Assembly (NCBI GenBank): GCA_033761835.1
Contig: JANRME010000278.1
Location: 1 to 26,949, forward strand
DNA: 26,949 bases
From: JADJNW01 sp033761835
GTDB taxonomy: Bacteria > Bacteroidota > Bacteroidia > Chitinophagales > Saprospiraceae
Reading direction: 5' to 3'
How positions within the stretch are numbered: the stretch's first letter is position 1; the number at the start of each line of letters is the position of its first letter. This document shows, piece after piece, positions 8,224-16,935 of the stretch. A model generated the notes under the pieces. The model had not been told where the DNA came from. It saw only the letters and a program-made list of their open reading frames with translations, and ran no database searches. Both the position numbers and the translations under genes were made by a program.

Positions 8224-8445
8224 AAGCGTCCTACGGCTCAAAACCATAAGGTTTGTAGACAAATGCGTCAGAAGAAAAACGGTTAAAACAGTTATGATTA
8301 AATATCAACACATTAGCCACAGGTTTAAACCTGTGGCTAATGAAAATCAGCGATTCTGGGGCTGTTTAACGAATTGATTGTCAATACCTTAAAAAGGTGT
8401 ACGCAGATATGTACATACCGTAGGGCTTTGAGCAGTAGGACGCTT
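8224..8445. repeat. Fold-back element: 19-bp inverted repeats enclosing a palindrome
   Basis: aagcgtcctacggctcaaa (8224-8242) is complementary to tttgagcagtaggacgctt (8427-8445) at 18 of 19 positions. Pairing continues inward with 11 of 14 further positions matching. The total length is about 222 bp with no coding capacity, and the 32-bp palindrome sits near the middle. The layout resembles a small non-autonomous (MITE-like) element, but no target-site duplication was identified. Confidence 0.5.
8311..8342. repeat. 32-bp perfect palindrome (REP-like)
   Basis: cattagccacaggttt is followed with no spacer by its exact reverse complement aaacctgtggctaatg. A perfect 16-bp arm is far beyond chance. 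Palindromes of this kind occur as dispersed REP-like repeats in Bacteroidota and can be substrates of REP-associated tyrosine (IS200-like) transposases. No such transposase is in this window. Absence of a T-tract argues against a plain terminator. Confidence 0.85.
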
Positions 8446-8477
8446 TTTGATGGTGGCAGCCCTCTCCTATTCAAAAT

Positions 8478-8717
8478 TTGCCCGCGCACTTTTGACCGTT
8501 GATATTAACATACCGTTCGTTGAAGTAGCCTAATTTACCCTACTCGCCACATCTTAATACTATTGAAAGAGTTTGGAAAGAGTTGAAACATGCGTAGATT
8601 AAACCCAGCGACTATACCAGCCCAAATGATCTTTTTTATGCCATCAATCGAATCTTCGCTGCCATTGGTTCTCAGCTTTGTATCAATTTTCTAATTTCAA
8701 TTATAGGTGCAAGATAC
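8478..8717 (+). pseudogene. 3' remnant of an IS630-type DDE transposase
   Basis: Conceptual translation gives FARALLTVDINIPFVEVA, then after a one-base frame jump near 8530 NLPYSPHLNTIERVWKELKH, an in-frame TAG (8595-8597), and IKPSDYTSPNDLFYAINRIF AAIGSQLCINF. The 'LP(P)YSPHLN.IE..WK.lK' block with the catalytic Glu is the characteristic end of the DDE domain in IS630-family transposases. The N-terminal two thirds of the protein are missing. With a stop and a frameshift the gene is dead. The exact 5' limit is uncertain, and no clear IS ends were recognised. Confidence 0.7.
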
Positions 8718-8748
8718 GATTTTGTAAATCTTGGAGATTTGCGAAATC
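8718..8748. repeat. REP-like imperfect palindrome after the IS remnant
   Basis: gattttgtaaatct (8718-8731) and agatttgcgaaatc (8735-8748) pair at 12 of 14 positions around a 3-nt centre. The left arm matches the core of the palindrome at 25354-25386 (gatttactaaatct) at 12 of 14 positions, suggesting both belong to one dispersed repeat family. Confidence 0.5.
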
Positions 8749-8951
8749 TAATTGATGCCTTAACTGTTTTGAATTGGCGCCTTTCAATCAAGCATTGCAC
8801 AATATACGCTTACCTATATTTTTATACAATCTTTCAAGATACAGAAGATAAGGCGTCTGTCTCCTCTATTCAAGAAAGAAAAATTTAAAAAGGAAGATTC
8901 CACCAAAAAAATATTGGTTTCAGGTAGGTGGCTAAAAAAAATAAGTTTAAA

Positions 8952-8988
8952 TTCGACACTTGAAAATAAGTGTAGATTTGACACTTGA
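8952..8988. repeat. 12-bp spaced direct repeat
   Basis: ttcgacacttga (8952-8963) recurs as tttgacacttga (8977-8988), 25 bp apart start to start, with 11 of 12 bases identical. The spacing is about two and a half helical turns. It lies about 180-215 nt upstream of the GH95 start. No binding protein is known. Confidence 0.5.
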
Positions 8989-9166
8989 AGACAAACTGCA
9001 TTATTGAGCCTTCGATAAAAAGGCGTCGTCTCTTTCCCCAAAACAGTAGAAAAAGAATTAAAAATTCAGGTGCTCACTTCTCCCTAAAATGCAATGACCT
9101 GTTGAGAATGGTAATGAAAATTACAATATCATAATATTCTTTTATTCTTACTTAATATGTAACTAA

Positions 9167-11626
9167 ATGAACCGATTGTTTTCAATTTTATTATTGTTTA
9201 TTACAACAATAAGCTTTTCGCAAAATAACGCCAACCTAAAACTTTGGTACAATCAACCCTCCGGCAATACCTGGGAGAACGCGCTCCCGATAGGAAATGG
9301 TCGCTTGGGCGCAATGGTGTATGGCAATGTGGAGCAAGAAATTATTCAATTAAATGAGCATACGGTGTGGAGCGGCAGCCCCAATCGAAATGATAATCCG
9401 GCGGCGCTGGATTCATTGGATGTAATTAGACGCTTAATTTTTGAAGGGCAGCATAAAGAAGCTGAAAGACTGGCAAATCGAATTATTATTACTAAAAAAT
9501 CCCACGGGCAAATGTTTCAACCCGTTGGGAATCTGCATCTTACCTTTGAAGGACAAGATAATTTTACCAATTTTTATCGGGAATTGGATATTGAAAAAGC
9601 GGTTGCAAAAACGACCTATCAAGTTGGCAATGTCACCTACACGCGCGAGGCTTTTGCTTCTTTCCCGGATCGGGTAGTGGTGATGCGACTCACTGCCAAC
9701 CAGCCTGGAAGTCTTTCATTTACAGCACATTATTCCTCGCCGCAGCAGAAAAAAACGGTTGGGGTCACCTCCGCCAAAGACCTGACCATCAGTGGCATCA
9801 CCAGCGACCATGAAGGGGTAGAAGGCAAGGTATCATTTAAAGGAATCACGCGTATCAAATTGGACGGAGGCAATCTGACTTCCGCCGATACTTCGCTTAT
9901 CATAAAAGGTGCTAATTCGGCTACAATTTTTATATCCATTGCCACCAATTTTAATAATTATAAGGATATCAGCGGCGATGCCGATAAAAGAGCGACGGAT
10001 TATTTAAATAAAGCTTTTGGAAAATCTTATGATGTAATGTTGCAATCGCATATTACATCCTTTCAAAAATATTTTAATCGGGTAAAATTAGATTTGGGCA
10101 CAACCGCTGCCGCCGATTTGCCAACGGATGAACGCTTGAAGAATTTTAGAAATGTAAATGATCCGCATTTAGTTACCTTATATTATCAATATGGACGATA
10201 CTTATTAATTTCTTCCTCCCAGCCCGGTGGTCAACCTGCCAATTTGCAAGGCATTTGGAATAATCGATTAAGACCACCTTGGGATAGTAAATACACGATT
10301 AACATCAATGCTGAAATGAATTATTGGCCCGCCGAGCGCACCAATTTGTCCGAATTACACCAGCCTTTTTTGGAAATGGTAAAAGAATTAGCCGTCACCG
10401 GTCAAGAAACCGCCAAAGTGATGTACGGTGCCAGGGGTTGGATGGCGCATCATAATACCGATATTTGGCGCATCAACGGCGCGATTGACGGGGCTTTCTG
10501 GGGCATGTGGACCGCAGGCGGCGGCTGGGTGAGTCAGCATTTGTGGGAACATTATTTATATAATGGCGATAAAAGTTATTTAGCTTCGGCGTATCCGGCT
10601 TTGAAAGGCGCAGCTTTATTTTATGTTGATTTTTTAGTGGAGCACCCCAAATATAAATGGCTCGTCGTCAATCCCGGCAACTCCCCTGAAAATGCGCCTG
10701 CCGCGCACGGCGGGTCTTCCCTGGATGCAGGCGTTACGATGGACAACCAAATTGTGTATGATGTCTTCAGCACGGCGATTCGGGCGGCGGAGATTTTGAA
10801 AAAAGATGCGGCTTTTGTGGATACCTTGAAGCAAATGCGCAAGCGCCTGCCGCCGATGCATATCGGGCAACACAATCAACTGCAAGAATGGCTGGATGAC
10901 ATTGATGACCCGAAGGACAATCACCGCCACGTTTCTCATTTGTATGGCTTGTTCCCGTCCAATCAGATTTCGGCGTACCAAACACCCCAATTATTTGCAG
11001 CTTCCCGCAACACCTTGTTGCAACGGGGCGACGTGTCCACGGGCTGGAGCATGGGCTGGAAAGTGAATTGGTGGGCAAAATTGCAAGACGGAAATCATGC
11101 TTATAAATTGATTCAGAATCAGTTAACCCCGCTCGGCGTCAATCCGGGTGGTGGCGGCACCTATAATAATTTGTTTGACGCGCATCCGCCGTTTCAAATT
11201 GATGGCAATTTTGGTTGCACCTCGGGCATTAGTGAAATGCTGCTGCAAAGTTCCGACGGTGCGATTCATCTGCTGCCAGCTTTACCAGATATATGGTCAA
11301 ATGGAAGTGTCACCGGGCTTCGCGCAAGGGGCGGATTTGAAATTATTGAAATGGAATGGAAAGACGCGCAATTGGTAAAATTGGTCATAAAATCAAATTT
11401 GGGCGGGAATCTGCGCTTGCGCTTACCCAATGAAATGAAACTAAATAAAGGCAATGCTTTGAAAGTAGCGACAGGTAAGAATGCCAATCCATTTTATCAA
11501 ACCGAAGAAATCCCGGCACCGATTATTTCCGAAAAAGCAACGATTCAGCCGCTGGAGTTGAAAGCAACGCAATTATATGATATGCCTACTAAAAAGGGGA
11601 ACGTTTATACGCTAGTGGTGAAATAA
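9167..11626 (+). CDS. GH95 alpha-L-fucosidase / alpha-L-galactosidase
   Basis: The protein has 819 residues with a Sec signal peptide (MNRLFSILLLFITTISFSQ) and no lipobox, so it is probably periplasmic. The order is an N-terminal beta-domain (about 26-265, starting LKLWYNQPSGNTWENALPIG and LNEHTVWSGSPNRND), an (alpha/alpha)6 catalytic barrel (about 280-700) and a C-terminal beta-domain. GH95 catalytic signatures are all present: NINAEMNYWPAE with N379 and N381, NPGNSPENAP with the general acid E508, and QIDGNFGCTSGISEM with D679. HRHVSHLYGLFP is also typical. GH95 enzymes are inverting exo-enzymes removing terminal alpha-1,2-L-fucose, for example from xyloglucan. Some members remove alpha-L-galactose from corn-type arabinoxylan, and the sequence alone does not separate the two. 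It is the first gene of the + strand glycan cluster, 130 nt before GH3. Confidence 0.92.
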   Translation: MNRLFSILLLFITTISFSQNNANLKLWYNQPSGNTWENALPIGNGRLGAMVYGNVEQEIIQLNEHTVWSGSPNRNDNPAALDSLDVIRRLIFEGQHKEAERLANRIIITKKSHGQMFQPVGNLHLTFEGQDNFTNFYRELDIEKAVAKTTYQVGNVTYTREAFASFPDRVVVMRLTANQPGSLSFTAHYSSPQQKKTVGVTSAKDLTISGITSDHEGVEGKVSFKGITRIKLDGGNLTSADTSLIIKGANSATIFISIATNFNNYKDISGDADKRATDYLNKAFGKSYDVMLQSHITSFQKYFNRVKLDLGTTAAADLPTDERLKNFRNVNDPHLVTLYYQYGRYLLISSSQPGGQPANLQGIWNNRLRPPWDSKYTININAEMNYWPAERTNLSELHQPFLEMVKELAVTGQETAKVMYGARGWMAHHNTDIWRINGAIDGAFWGMWTAGGGWVSQHLWEHYLYNGDKSYLASAYPALKGAALFYVDFLVEHPKYKWLVVNPGNSPENAPAAHGGSSLDAGVTMDNQIVYDVFSTAIRAAEILKKDAAFVDTLKQMRKRLPPMHIGQHNQLQEWLDDIDDPKDNHRHVSHLYGLFPSNQISAYQTPQLFAASRNTLLQRGDVSTGWSMGWKVNWWAKLQDGNHAYKLIQNQLTPLGVNPGGGGTYNNLFDAHPPFQIDGNFGCTSGISEMLLQSSDGAIHLLPALPDIWSNGSVTGLRARGGFEIIEMEWKDAQLVKLVIKSNLGGNLRLRLPNEMKLNKGNALKVATGKNANPFYQTEEIPAPIISEKATIQPLELKATQLYDMPTKKGNVYTLVVK

Positions 11627-11756
11627 TTGCCCCTAATATTATGATTAGGTGTTTAAAAATTAAGATCAAATATTTTTACCGGTATTATGATAACAAGGTA
11701 AGGAATTAAAAAAAACACGGAATAAAGTTATTTGAATTTCAAAAAATAACTAAACC

Positions 11757-14700
11757 ATGAAAAATTATTACATCAAACTCATTTTTATTATTCTTTGTCC
11801 GCTTGCGATAATGGCATTTTTGCCGGGCGAGCAACCTGCTAAAAAACCGATTTATCTGAATACCGCTTATTCTTTTAAGGAGAGGGCAGCTGATCTGGTT
11901 TCGAGAATGACACTGGAGGAAAAGCAAAGCCAGTTGGGAAATACCATGCCGCCCATTCCGCGCTTGGGCGTGAATAAATATGATGTTTGGGGAGAGGCGC
12001 TGCACGGCATTATGGGCAGAAATAACAACAGTGGCATGACCGCTACTTCTTTTCCCAACAGCGTGGCAGTAGGGTGTACCTGGGCCCCTGAATTAATCAA
12101 GCGGGAAACGAAAGTAATCGCCGATGAAGCCAGGGGTTTTAATCATAATTTGATTTTTACATTGACCTATTGGTCGCCTGTGGTAGAGCCTGCGAGGGAT
12201 CCGCGCTGGGGCAGAACCGCAGAAACATTTGGAGAAGATCCTTTTTTGGTGTCGCAAATATCGCGTGGCTTTATTCAAGGTTTAATGGGAGATGACCCGA
12301 CTTACTTGAAGACGGTGCCTTGTGGCAAACATTTTATCGCCAATAATACAGAGTTCAATCGCCATTCGGGCAGTTCCAATATGGATGATAGAGACATGCG
12401 TGAATTTTACCTCCAGCCTTACAGAACGCTCATTCTAAACAACAGCCTTCCCGCTATTATGACGGCTTATAATGCGGTAAACGGCGTTCCGATGTCTGCG
12501 AGTACTTTGCTGGTCGATTCAATTGCAAGAAAAACCTATGGTTTAGAAGGCTATGTTACAGGAGATTGTGGTGCAATTTCTGATATGTTGCGAGGGCACA
12601 ACTATGCCAAGAGCGAACCCGAAGCAACGGCAATGGGTTTGACCGTCGGCGTTGATACGGATTGTGGTGGCGTGTATCAGGTAAGTGCCTTGGACGCGCT
12701 TAAACAGGGGCTGATTTCAGAAGCGGATATCGACAGAGCGTTGATTAATATTTTTACCATCCGAATGCGATTAGGCGAGTTTGATCCACCCAATATGGTT
12801 CCGTACGCAGGTATCAAACCCAATATTATCAATGATCCTGCTCATAATGATCTTGCCATTGAAATTGCCACTAAAACGCCGGTATTGCTGAAAAATAATG
12901 TGGCTGTAAAAACCGGGAAAAAAGCGCTGCCGCTAAATCCAAGTGCCGTTAAAAAGATTGCTGTGCTGGGACCTCAGGCAGATAAAGTGGAATTGGGCGA
13001 TTATTCTGGACCCGTTGAACCGCATTTGAGAATTACGCCGTTGGCAGGCATTCAAAATTACATCAAGCAACATGGACTTGCGACGGAAGTCGTGCACAGT
13101 GCAGGGGGCAATACCGAAAGGCGAACCGATTTTTTTACCATTTCAAATTTTTCAACCGTTACAAAAGATGGCGCGGTCAAACAATATGATGCCACCAAAT
13201 TTGACGCTTCGGCGAATGGATTGATCACGGCTGCAAGATTTGGCTCGGTTGCGGTAAGAGGCATCAAAGATGGCGACTGGACGGCTTATGATAATATTGA
13301 TATTACGAATCTTGATTCGATCAAATTTAACCTGAGCGTGGCTGCTGGTGGACGGATTGAAGCAAGAGTTGGCGCTGCAACTGGCAATATCATTGCGTCC
13401 CAAAAAGTGGAGGTGAGTCAGCAACAAGGTGGAGGCGGTTTTCGGGGATTTGGAAGGTCGGTGACAGTTTCCGCTAAAATCAATACTTTGGGTATCACGG
13501 GACCACAGACGATTGTATTGGTTTATCACGAACCGGAAGTTTCGGCAACGGATAAGGCGACACTCGACCTGGCAGCGTCGGCTGATGTTGCGCTTGTTTT
13601 TGTCGGTACCGATCAAACCACCGGCAGAGAAGAGTCTGACCGTTTTTCTTTGGCATTGCCCGGTAATCAAGCGGAATTAATCAAAGCGGTAGCCGCTGTG
13701 AATCCGAATACGATTGTGGTGGTGCAAGGCATGGGCATGGTGGAGTTGGAGGCATTCAAGAACGACCCCAATATTCCGGGTATCATTTGGACCGGCTATA
13801 ATGGTCAGGCGCAGGGTACGGCTATGGCTAAAATATTATTTGGCGAAGTAAATCCTGGTGGCAAACTGAGTATTACCTGGTATAAATCGGTCAATGACCT
13901 GCCTGATTTTAATGATTACACCTTGAGAGGCGGAGCTGGAAAAAATGGCAGAACATATTGGTATTATAATAAGGATGTTTCTTATGAATTCGGATATGGA
14001 TTGTCTTACACTACTTTTGCTTATAATAATTTCAAAATCAGTAAGAATCGCATTACACCTGGTGATAAAGTAAATGTCACGGTGGATGTTAAAAATACCG
14101 GTGAAGTGGACGGGGATGAAATTGTACAAATTTATGTCAAAACCCCCGACAGCCCTGCTGCTTTGCAAAGACCCATCAAGCGGCTCAAAGGATTCAAACG
14201 CGTCACCATTCCGGCAGGTCAGACAAAAACCGTTTCGATTGAAATCGATTGCGCCGATCTTTGGTTTTGGGATGCCAAAAATAACAAAATTACCTTCGAC
14301 CAGGGTAAATACATCTTTGAAGTGGGAGCTTCCTCAAAAGACATAAAAGGACAAGTGGAAGCCAGCATGAGTGGCAATTATAAACCGGTATTAAAAACCG
14401 TCGTTGCAGCGTCCAAAATGATTGTATTCAAACCGGGAAATACCGCGCAAACCAGCGTAACAGCAAGTTTATCCGACGATAGTTTCCTGGACATCAGCAA
14501 AGTACAAATAGCGTATAAAAGCAATAACCCTTCGGTCGCCAGTGTGGATGGCAATGGAAAAGTAACTGCCCACCAACCCGGCGTGGCTTCTATATTTGCT
14601 GCCGTTACTTATGATGGAACCACGGTTTCCAACAGTTATCCCGTGAAAGTGATGCCCGACCTTACCCCCGCTGCAATTACCGTTGGCGGGAAAAATATGA

Positions 14701-15566
14701 TTAATTTTAGTCCGGCAATTAAAGCATACAGTTATCTGTTGCCGAAAGACGCGAAAATTCCAGTAGTGAATGCGACGGCAACCAATAAAAATGTAGAAGT
14801 TGCCATTACCCAAGCCAAAGGCATACCAGGAACGGCGGTAGTGCAGTTGATCGATCATAATACACTGGAAAAGAATTCCTATTATATAAATTTTGATGCT
14901 AATTCATCGAGTGACGAATTCAACAGCGACGCCCTTGGTTCGCAGTGGGAATGGGTAAGGGGTAATCCCGCCAACCGGAGTCTTGCAGGGGCACTTACGA
15001 TTACCAGTGAAGTGGGCGATGTGTCAGAAGGCAGCAACAACGCCAAAAATATGCTTTTGCAAAGTGCCAATAATGATTGGACGATTGAAACAAAATTAAG
15101 TTGCTCAAGAACCCCCGCTCAACCAGAAAATGCAGGCATTCTGGCATATCAAGATGATCATAATTTTGTAAAATTAATGTTTAGAGCCGTTATAAAAACA
15201 ACCAGACAAACAGGTGTACAGCCGGGCACCATCGACCTGCTGATGGAAGAAAATGGCATTGCAAAATCAATGGCAAGCTTTAACCTGACCAAGGAAGTGA
15301 CCGCCAACAATCCATTACTACTAAAACTGGAGAAAAAAGGCAGCATTTACACGGCTTATTATTCTTTGGATGGCACAACATTCACTAAACTCGGCGTCGC
15401 CGATGCTTTATTAAAGGATATCAAAGCTGGCTTAATCGTTTGCGATGGCGTCATTACACAGAATATGACTAGCACGTTTTGGTTTGATTCCAGCACCAAC
15501 AAGCCCAATACCCCATTTAAGGTGTCATTTGATTATTTCCGTATAATGAATAATGGAATGAAGTAA
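11757..15566 (+). CDS. GH3 exo-glycosidase (beta-xylosidase/beta-glucosidase type), multidomain, 1269 aa
   Basis: This is a large secreted GH3. After a signal/anchor segment (YIKLIFIILCPLAIMAFLPG), the GH3 N-domain runs to about residue 345 with VEPARDPRWGRTAETFGEDP, KHFIANN and the nucleophile D270 in YVTGDCGAI. The GH3 C-domain begins near 376 (VLLKNN) and carries VGTDQTTGREESDRFSL, where E625 is the likely acid/base. An insertion at about 450-590 resembles a CBM6-type beta-sandwich (DGDWTAYDNIDI). Then come a fibronectin-III-like domain (about 771-840), a Big_2-like domain (about 915-970; SNNPSVASVDGNGKV) and a C-terminal concanavalin-like sandwich (about 1050-1269; DEFNSDALGSQWEWV to FDYFRIM) of the kind usually attached to GH43 enzymes. 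At nearly twice the usual GH3 length, the accessory modules imply polymer or large-oligosaccharide binding. Specificity is inferred from the xylan/arabinan context. Confidence 0.92.
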   Translation: MKNYYIKLIFIILCPLAIMAFLPGEQPAKKPIYLNTAYSFKERAADLVSRMTLEEKQSQLGNTMPPIPRLGVNKYDVWGEALHGIMGRNNNSGMTATSFPNSVAVGCTWAPELIKRETKVIADEARGFNHNLIFTLTYWSPVVEPARDPRWGRTAETFGEDPFLVSQISRGFIQGLMGDDPTYLKTVPCGKHFIANNTEFNRHSGSSNMDDRDMREFYLQPYRTLILNNSLPAIMTAYNAVNGVPMSASTLLVDSIARKTYGLEGYVTGDCGAISDMLRGHNYAKSEPEATAMGLTVGVDTDCGGVYQVSALDALKQGLISEADIDRALINIFTIRMRLGEFDPPNMVPYAGIKPNIINDPAHNDLAIEIATKTPVLLKNNVAVKTGKKALPLNPSAVKKIAVLGPQADKVELGDYSGPVEPHLRITPLAGIQNYIKQHGLATEVVHSAGGNTERRTDFFTISNFSTVTKDGAVKQYDATKFDASANGLITAARFGSVAVRGIKDGDWTAYDNIDITNLDSIKFNLSVAAGGRIEARVGAATGNIIASQKVEVSQQQGGGGFRGFGRSVTVSAKINTLGITGPQTIVLVYHEPEVSATDKATLDLAASADVALVFVGTDQTTGREESDRFSLALPGNQAELIKAVAAVNPNTIVVVQGMGMVELEAFKNDPNIPGIIWTGYNGQAQGTAMAKILFGEVNPGGKLSITWYKSVNDLPDFNDYTLRGGAGKNGRTYWYYNKDVSYEFGYGLSYTTFAYNNFKISKNRITPGDKVNVTVDVKNTGEVDGDEIVQIYVKTPDSPAALQRPIKRLKGFKRVTIPAGQTKTVSIEIDCADLWFWDAKNNKITFDQGKYIFEVGASSKDIKGQVEASMSGNYKPVLKTVVAASKMIVFKPGNTAQTSVTASLSDDSFLDISKVQIAYKSNNPSVASVDGNGKVTAHQPGVASIFAAVTYDGTTVSNSYPVKVMPDLTPAAITVGGKNMINFSPAIKAYSYLLPKDAKIPVVNATATNKNVEVAITQAKGIPGTAVVQLIDHNTLEKNSYYINFDANSSSDEFNSDALGSQWEWVRGNPANRSLAGALTITSEVGDVSEGSNNAKNMLLQSANNDWTIETKLSCSRTPAQPENAGILAYQDDHNFVKLMFRAVIKTTRQTGVQPGTIDLLMEENGIAKSMASFNLTKEVTANNPLLLKLEKKGSIYTAYYSLDGTTFTKLGVADALLKDIKAGLIVCDGVITQNMTSTFWFDSSTNKPNTPFKVSFDYFRIMNNGMK

Positions 15567-15594
15567 ATGTTGAAAAAATGAAAGAGTTTGATAG

Positions 15595-15629
15595 TGAATA
15601 GTCAACAGTCGATAGTCAATAGTCAATAG
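15595..15629. repeat. 7-bp tandem repeat, five copies (tcaatag type)
   Basis: tgaatag, tcaacag, tcgatag, tcaatag, tcaatag follow one another without gaps. The last two are identical and the others differ by one or two bases. The array is short and non-coding, 28 nt after the GH3 stop. Confidence 0.8.
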
Positions 15630-15720
15630 CTATAATGAGTATGTCAACGTCAAGGAATGAAATATGTATTTTGTTGTTTTACAGCAAGTTATTTTGAAAT
15701 ACGCAGCGTGGCGGCTGCCT

Positions 15721-15790
15721 GGCAAATCACCCGGAGGGATTTGATTTGCCTAGACCTTTTGGTTACTTTTGGGGCGATGCCAAAAGTAAC
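15721..15790. repeat. Two consecutive stem-loops after the GH3 gene
   Basis: The first (15721-15750) pairs ggcaaatcaccc with gggatttgatttgcc around gga, with a small bulge. The second pairs gttacttttgg (15762-15772) perfectly with ccaaaagtaac (15780-15790) around a 7-nt loop. Neither is followed by a T-tract. They could attenuate or separate transcription between GH3 and the esterase, or be a dispersed repeat. Confidence 0.6.
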
Positions 15791-15940
15791 AAGAAATATA
15801 ATTAAAGAAATAAATTTAGCTATAAGGTTATCAATTAAAGAGTTATAATTAAATAAAAATATATGTATGTAATAGCTATTGTAATTCAAGATTAAAAACA
15901 AGATAATAAAATTCGCCTAAAACTTAATAAAAGTAAAAAT

Positions 15941-16792
15941 ATGAAAACCAAATTACACCTATTCTTACTCGCAGGATGGCTTTCATTAACGATAAACGCT
16001 GCTGCACAAGACCGGAATTTCCATATTTACTTGTGCTTCGGTCAATCAAATATGGAAGGCAATGCACGATTTGAACCGCAGGATACCAGTGTTGATGAGC
16101 GTTTTCGCGTCATGGAAGCAGTGGATTGCCCGAATTTGGGTAGAACAAAAGGCAACTGGTACACTGCCGTGCCTCCCCTCTGTCGGTGCAGAACAGGACT
16201 TACCCCTGCCGATTATTTTGGCAGAACGATGGTGGCGCGTCTGCCCAAAAAAATCAAAGTGGGCGTGATTAATGTCTCTATCGGTGGATGTAAAATTGAA
16301 CTTTTCGATAAGGATAATTATCAAAGCTATGTCTCAACTGCGCCTTCCTGGATGTTGAATATGATTAAAGAATACGAGGGAAATCCTTATCAGCGGCTGG
16401 TCGAGATGGCGCGCTTAGCCCAGAAAGACGGCGTGATCAAAGGAATTTTATTACATCAGGGCGAGTCCAATACCAATGACACGCTGTGGACGAAAAAAGT
16501 TAAAGTCGTCTATGATAATTTGTTAAAAGACCTGAATTTAAAAGCTAAAAAAGTGCCGTTGCTCGCCGGAGAACTCGTCAATGAAGACCAAGGCGGCGCT
16601 TGTGCCAGCATGAATAAAATTATTGCTACTTTACCTCAAACCATTCCTAATTCTTATGTGATTTCTTCAAAAGGTTGCGAAAAAGTAAAGGATAATTTAC
16701 ATTTTAGCGCGGCAGGATATAGAAAATTGGGAGAGCGATATGGGGTACAGATGCTTTCTTTATTGGGCTATAAAGTGAAAGAATCGGATTAA
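15941..16792 (+). CDS. CE6-like carbohydrate acetyl esterase (SGNH/SASA domain)
   Basis: The protein has 283 residues with a signal peptide (MKTKLHLFLLAGWLSLTINA..AQD), most likely periplasmic. It is a single SASA/SGNH-type domain. Block I is LCFGQSNMEG with nucleophile S36. A middle block GVINVSIGGCKIELF follows, then GILLHQGESN, and a terminal DNLHFSAAGYRKLG with the Asp/His pair D251 and H254. This pattern fits carbohydrate esterase family 6 acetyl-xylan esterases and related sialate-O-acetylesterase domains. In this glycosidase neighbourhood, removal of O-acetyl groups from xylose or other plant-wall sugars is the likely job. Acetyl removal would open the backbone for the GH3 and GH43 enzymes next to it. 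Confidence 0.88.
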   Translation: MKTKLHLFLLAGWLSLTINAAAQDRNFHIYLCFGQSNMEGNARFEPQDTSVDERFRVMEAVDCPNLGRTKGNWYTAVPPLCRCRTGLTPADYFGRTMVARLPKKIKVGVINVSIGGCKIELFDKDNYQSYVSTAPSWMLNMIKEYEGNPYQRLVEMARLAQKDGVIKGILLHQGESNTNDTLWTKKVKVVYDNLLKDLNLKAKKVPLLAGELVNEDQGGACASMNKIIATLPQTIPNSYVISSKGCEKVKDNLHFSAAGYRKLGERYGVQMLSLLGYKVKESD

Positions 16793-16935
16793 TGATCCCT
16801 AGAAATATCATAAGCAATCGAATGTATTTAATTTATTGTGAAATTTAAATAAAAATCGAATTCTAAAATAATAAGGCTGTTGACTATTATTAATAAAATT
16901 GAATGTAAATTATATAACCTTGATAATCTTCGACA

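Larger units (their letters stand above)
8153..9166. other. 1-kb decayed intergenic region: repeats and an IS remnant, no intact gene
   Basis: Between the broken T9SS gene and the GH95 gene there is no credible intact coding sequence. The stretch holds a 19-bp inverted repeat pair around a 32-bp palindrome (8224-8445), the 3' remnant of an IS630-type transposase (about 8478-8717), a second REP-like palindrome (8718-8748) and a 12-bp spaced direct repeat (8952-8988). A 75-codon minus-strand frame at 8814-9041 lacks any family character and is treated as spurious. Confidence 0.7.
15567..15940. other. 374-nt gap with small repeats and two hairpins, no supported gene
   Basis: This is the longest gap inside the glycan cluster. 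It holds a five-copy 7-mer array (15595-15629) and two adjacent stem-loops (15721-15790). A 63-codon frame at 15657-15848 simply reads through the hairpins and has no independent support. The last 90 nt are very A+T-rich; they could carry the promoter of the esterase gene, but no TAnnTTTG match was found. Confidence 0.6.

Noticed and set aside
8973..8980. TAGATTTG, a match to the -7 promoter consensus TAnnTTTG, upstream of GH95
   Set aside because: No -33 TTTG/TTG at suitable spacing, and it is nearly 190 nt from the start codon.
8814..9041. A 75-codon minus-strand frame in the decayed region
   Set aside because: It lies in low-complexity A+T-rich DNA with no homology signal that I recognise.
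11632..11649. Possible terminator hairpin (cctaat / attagg) after GH95
   Set aside because: The stem is only 6 bp and A+T-rich with no T-tract; too weak to call.
15657..15848. A 63-codon + strand frame in the GH3-esterase gap
   Set aside because: It only reads through the two hairpins, is almost as open on the other strand, and has no family character.
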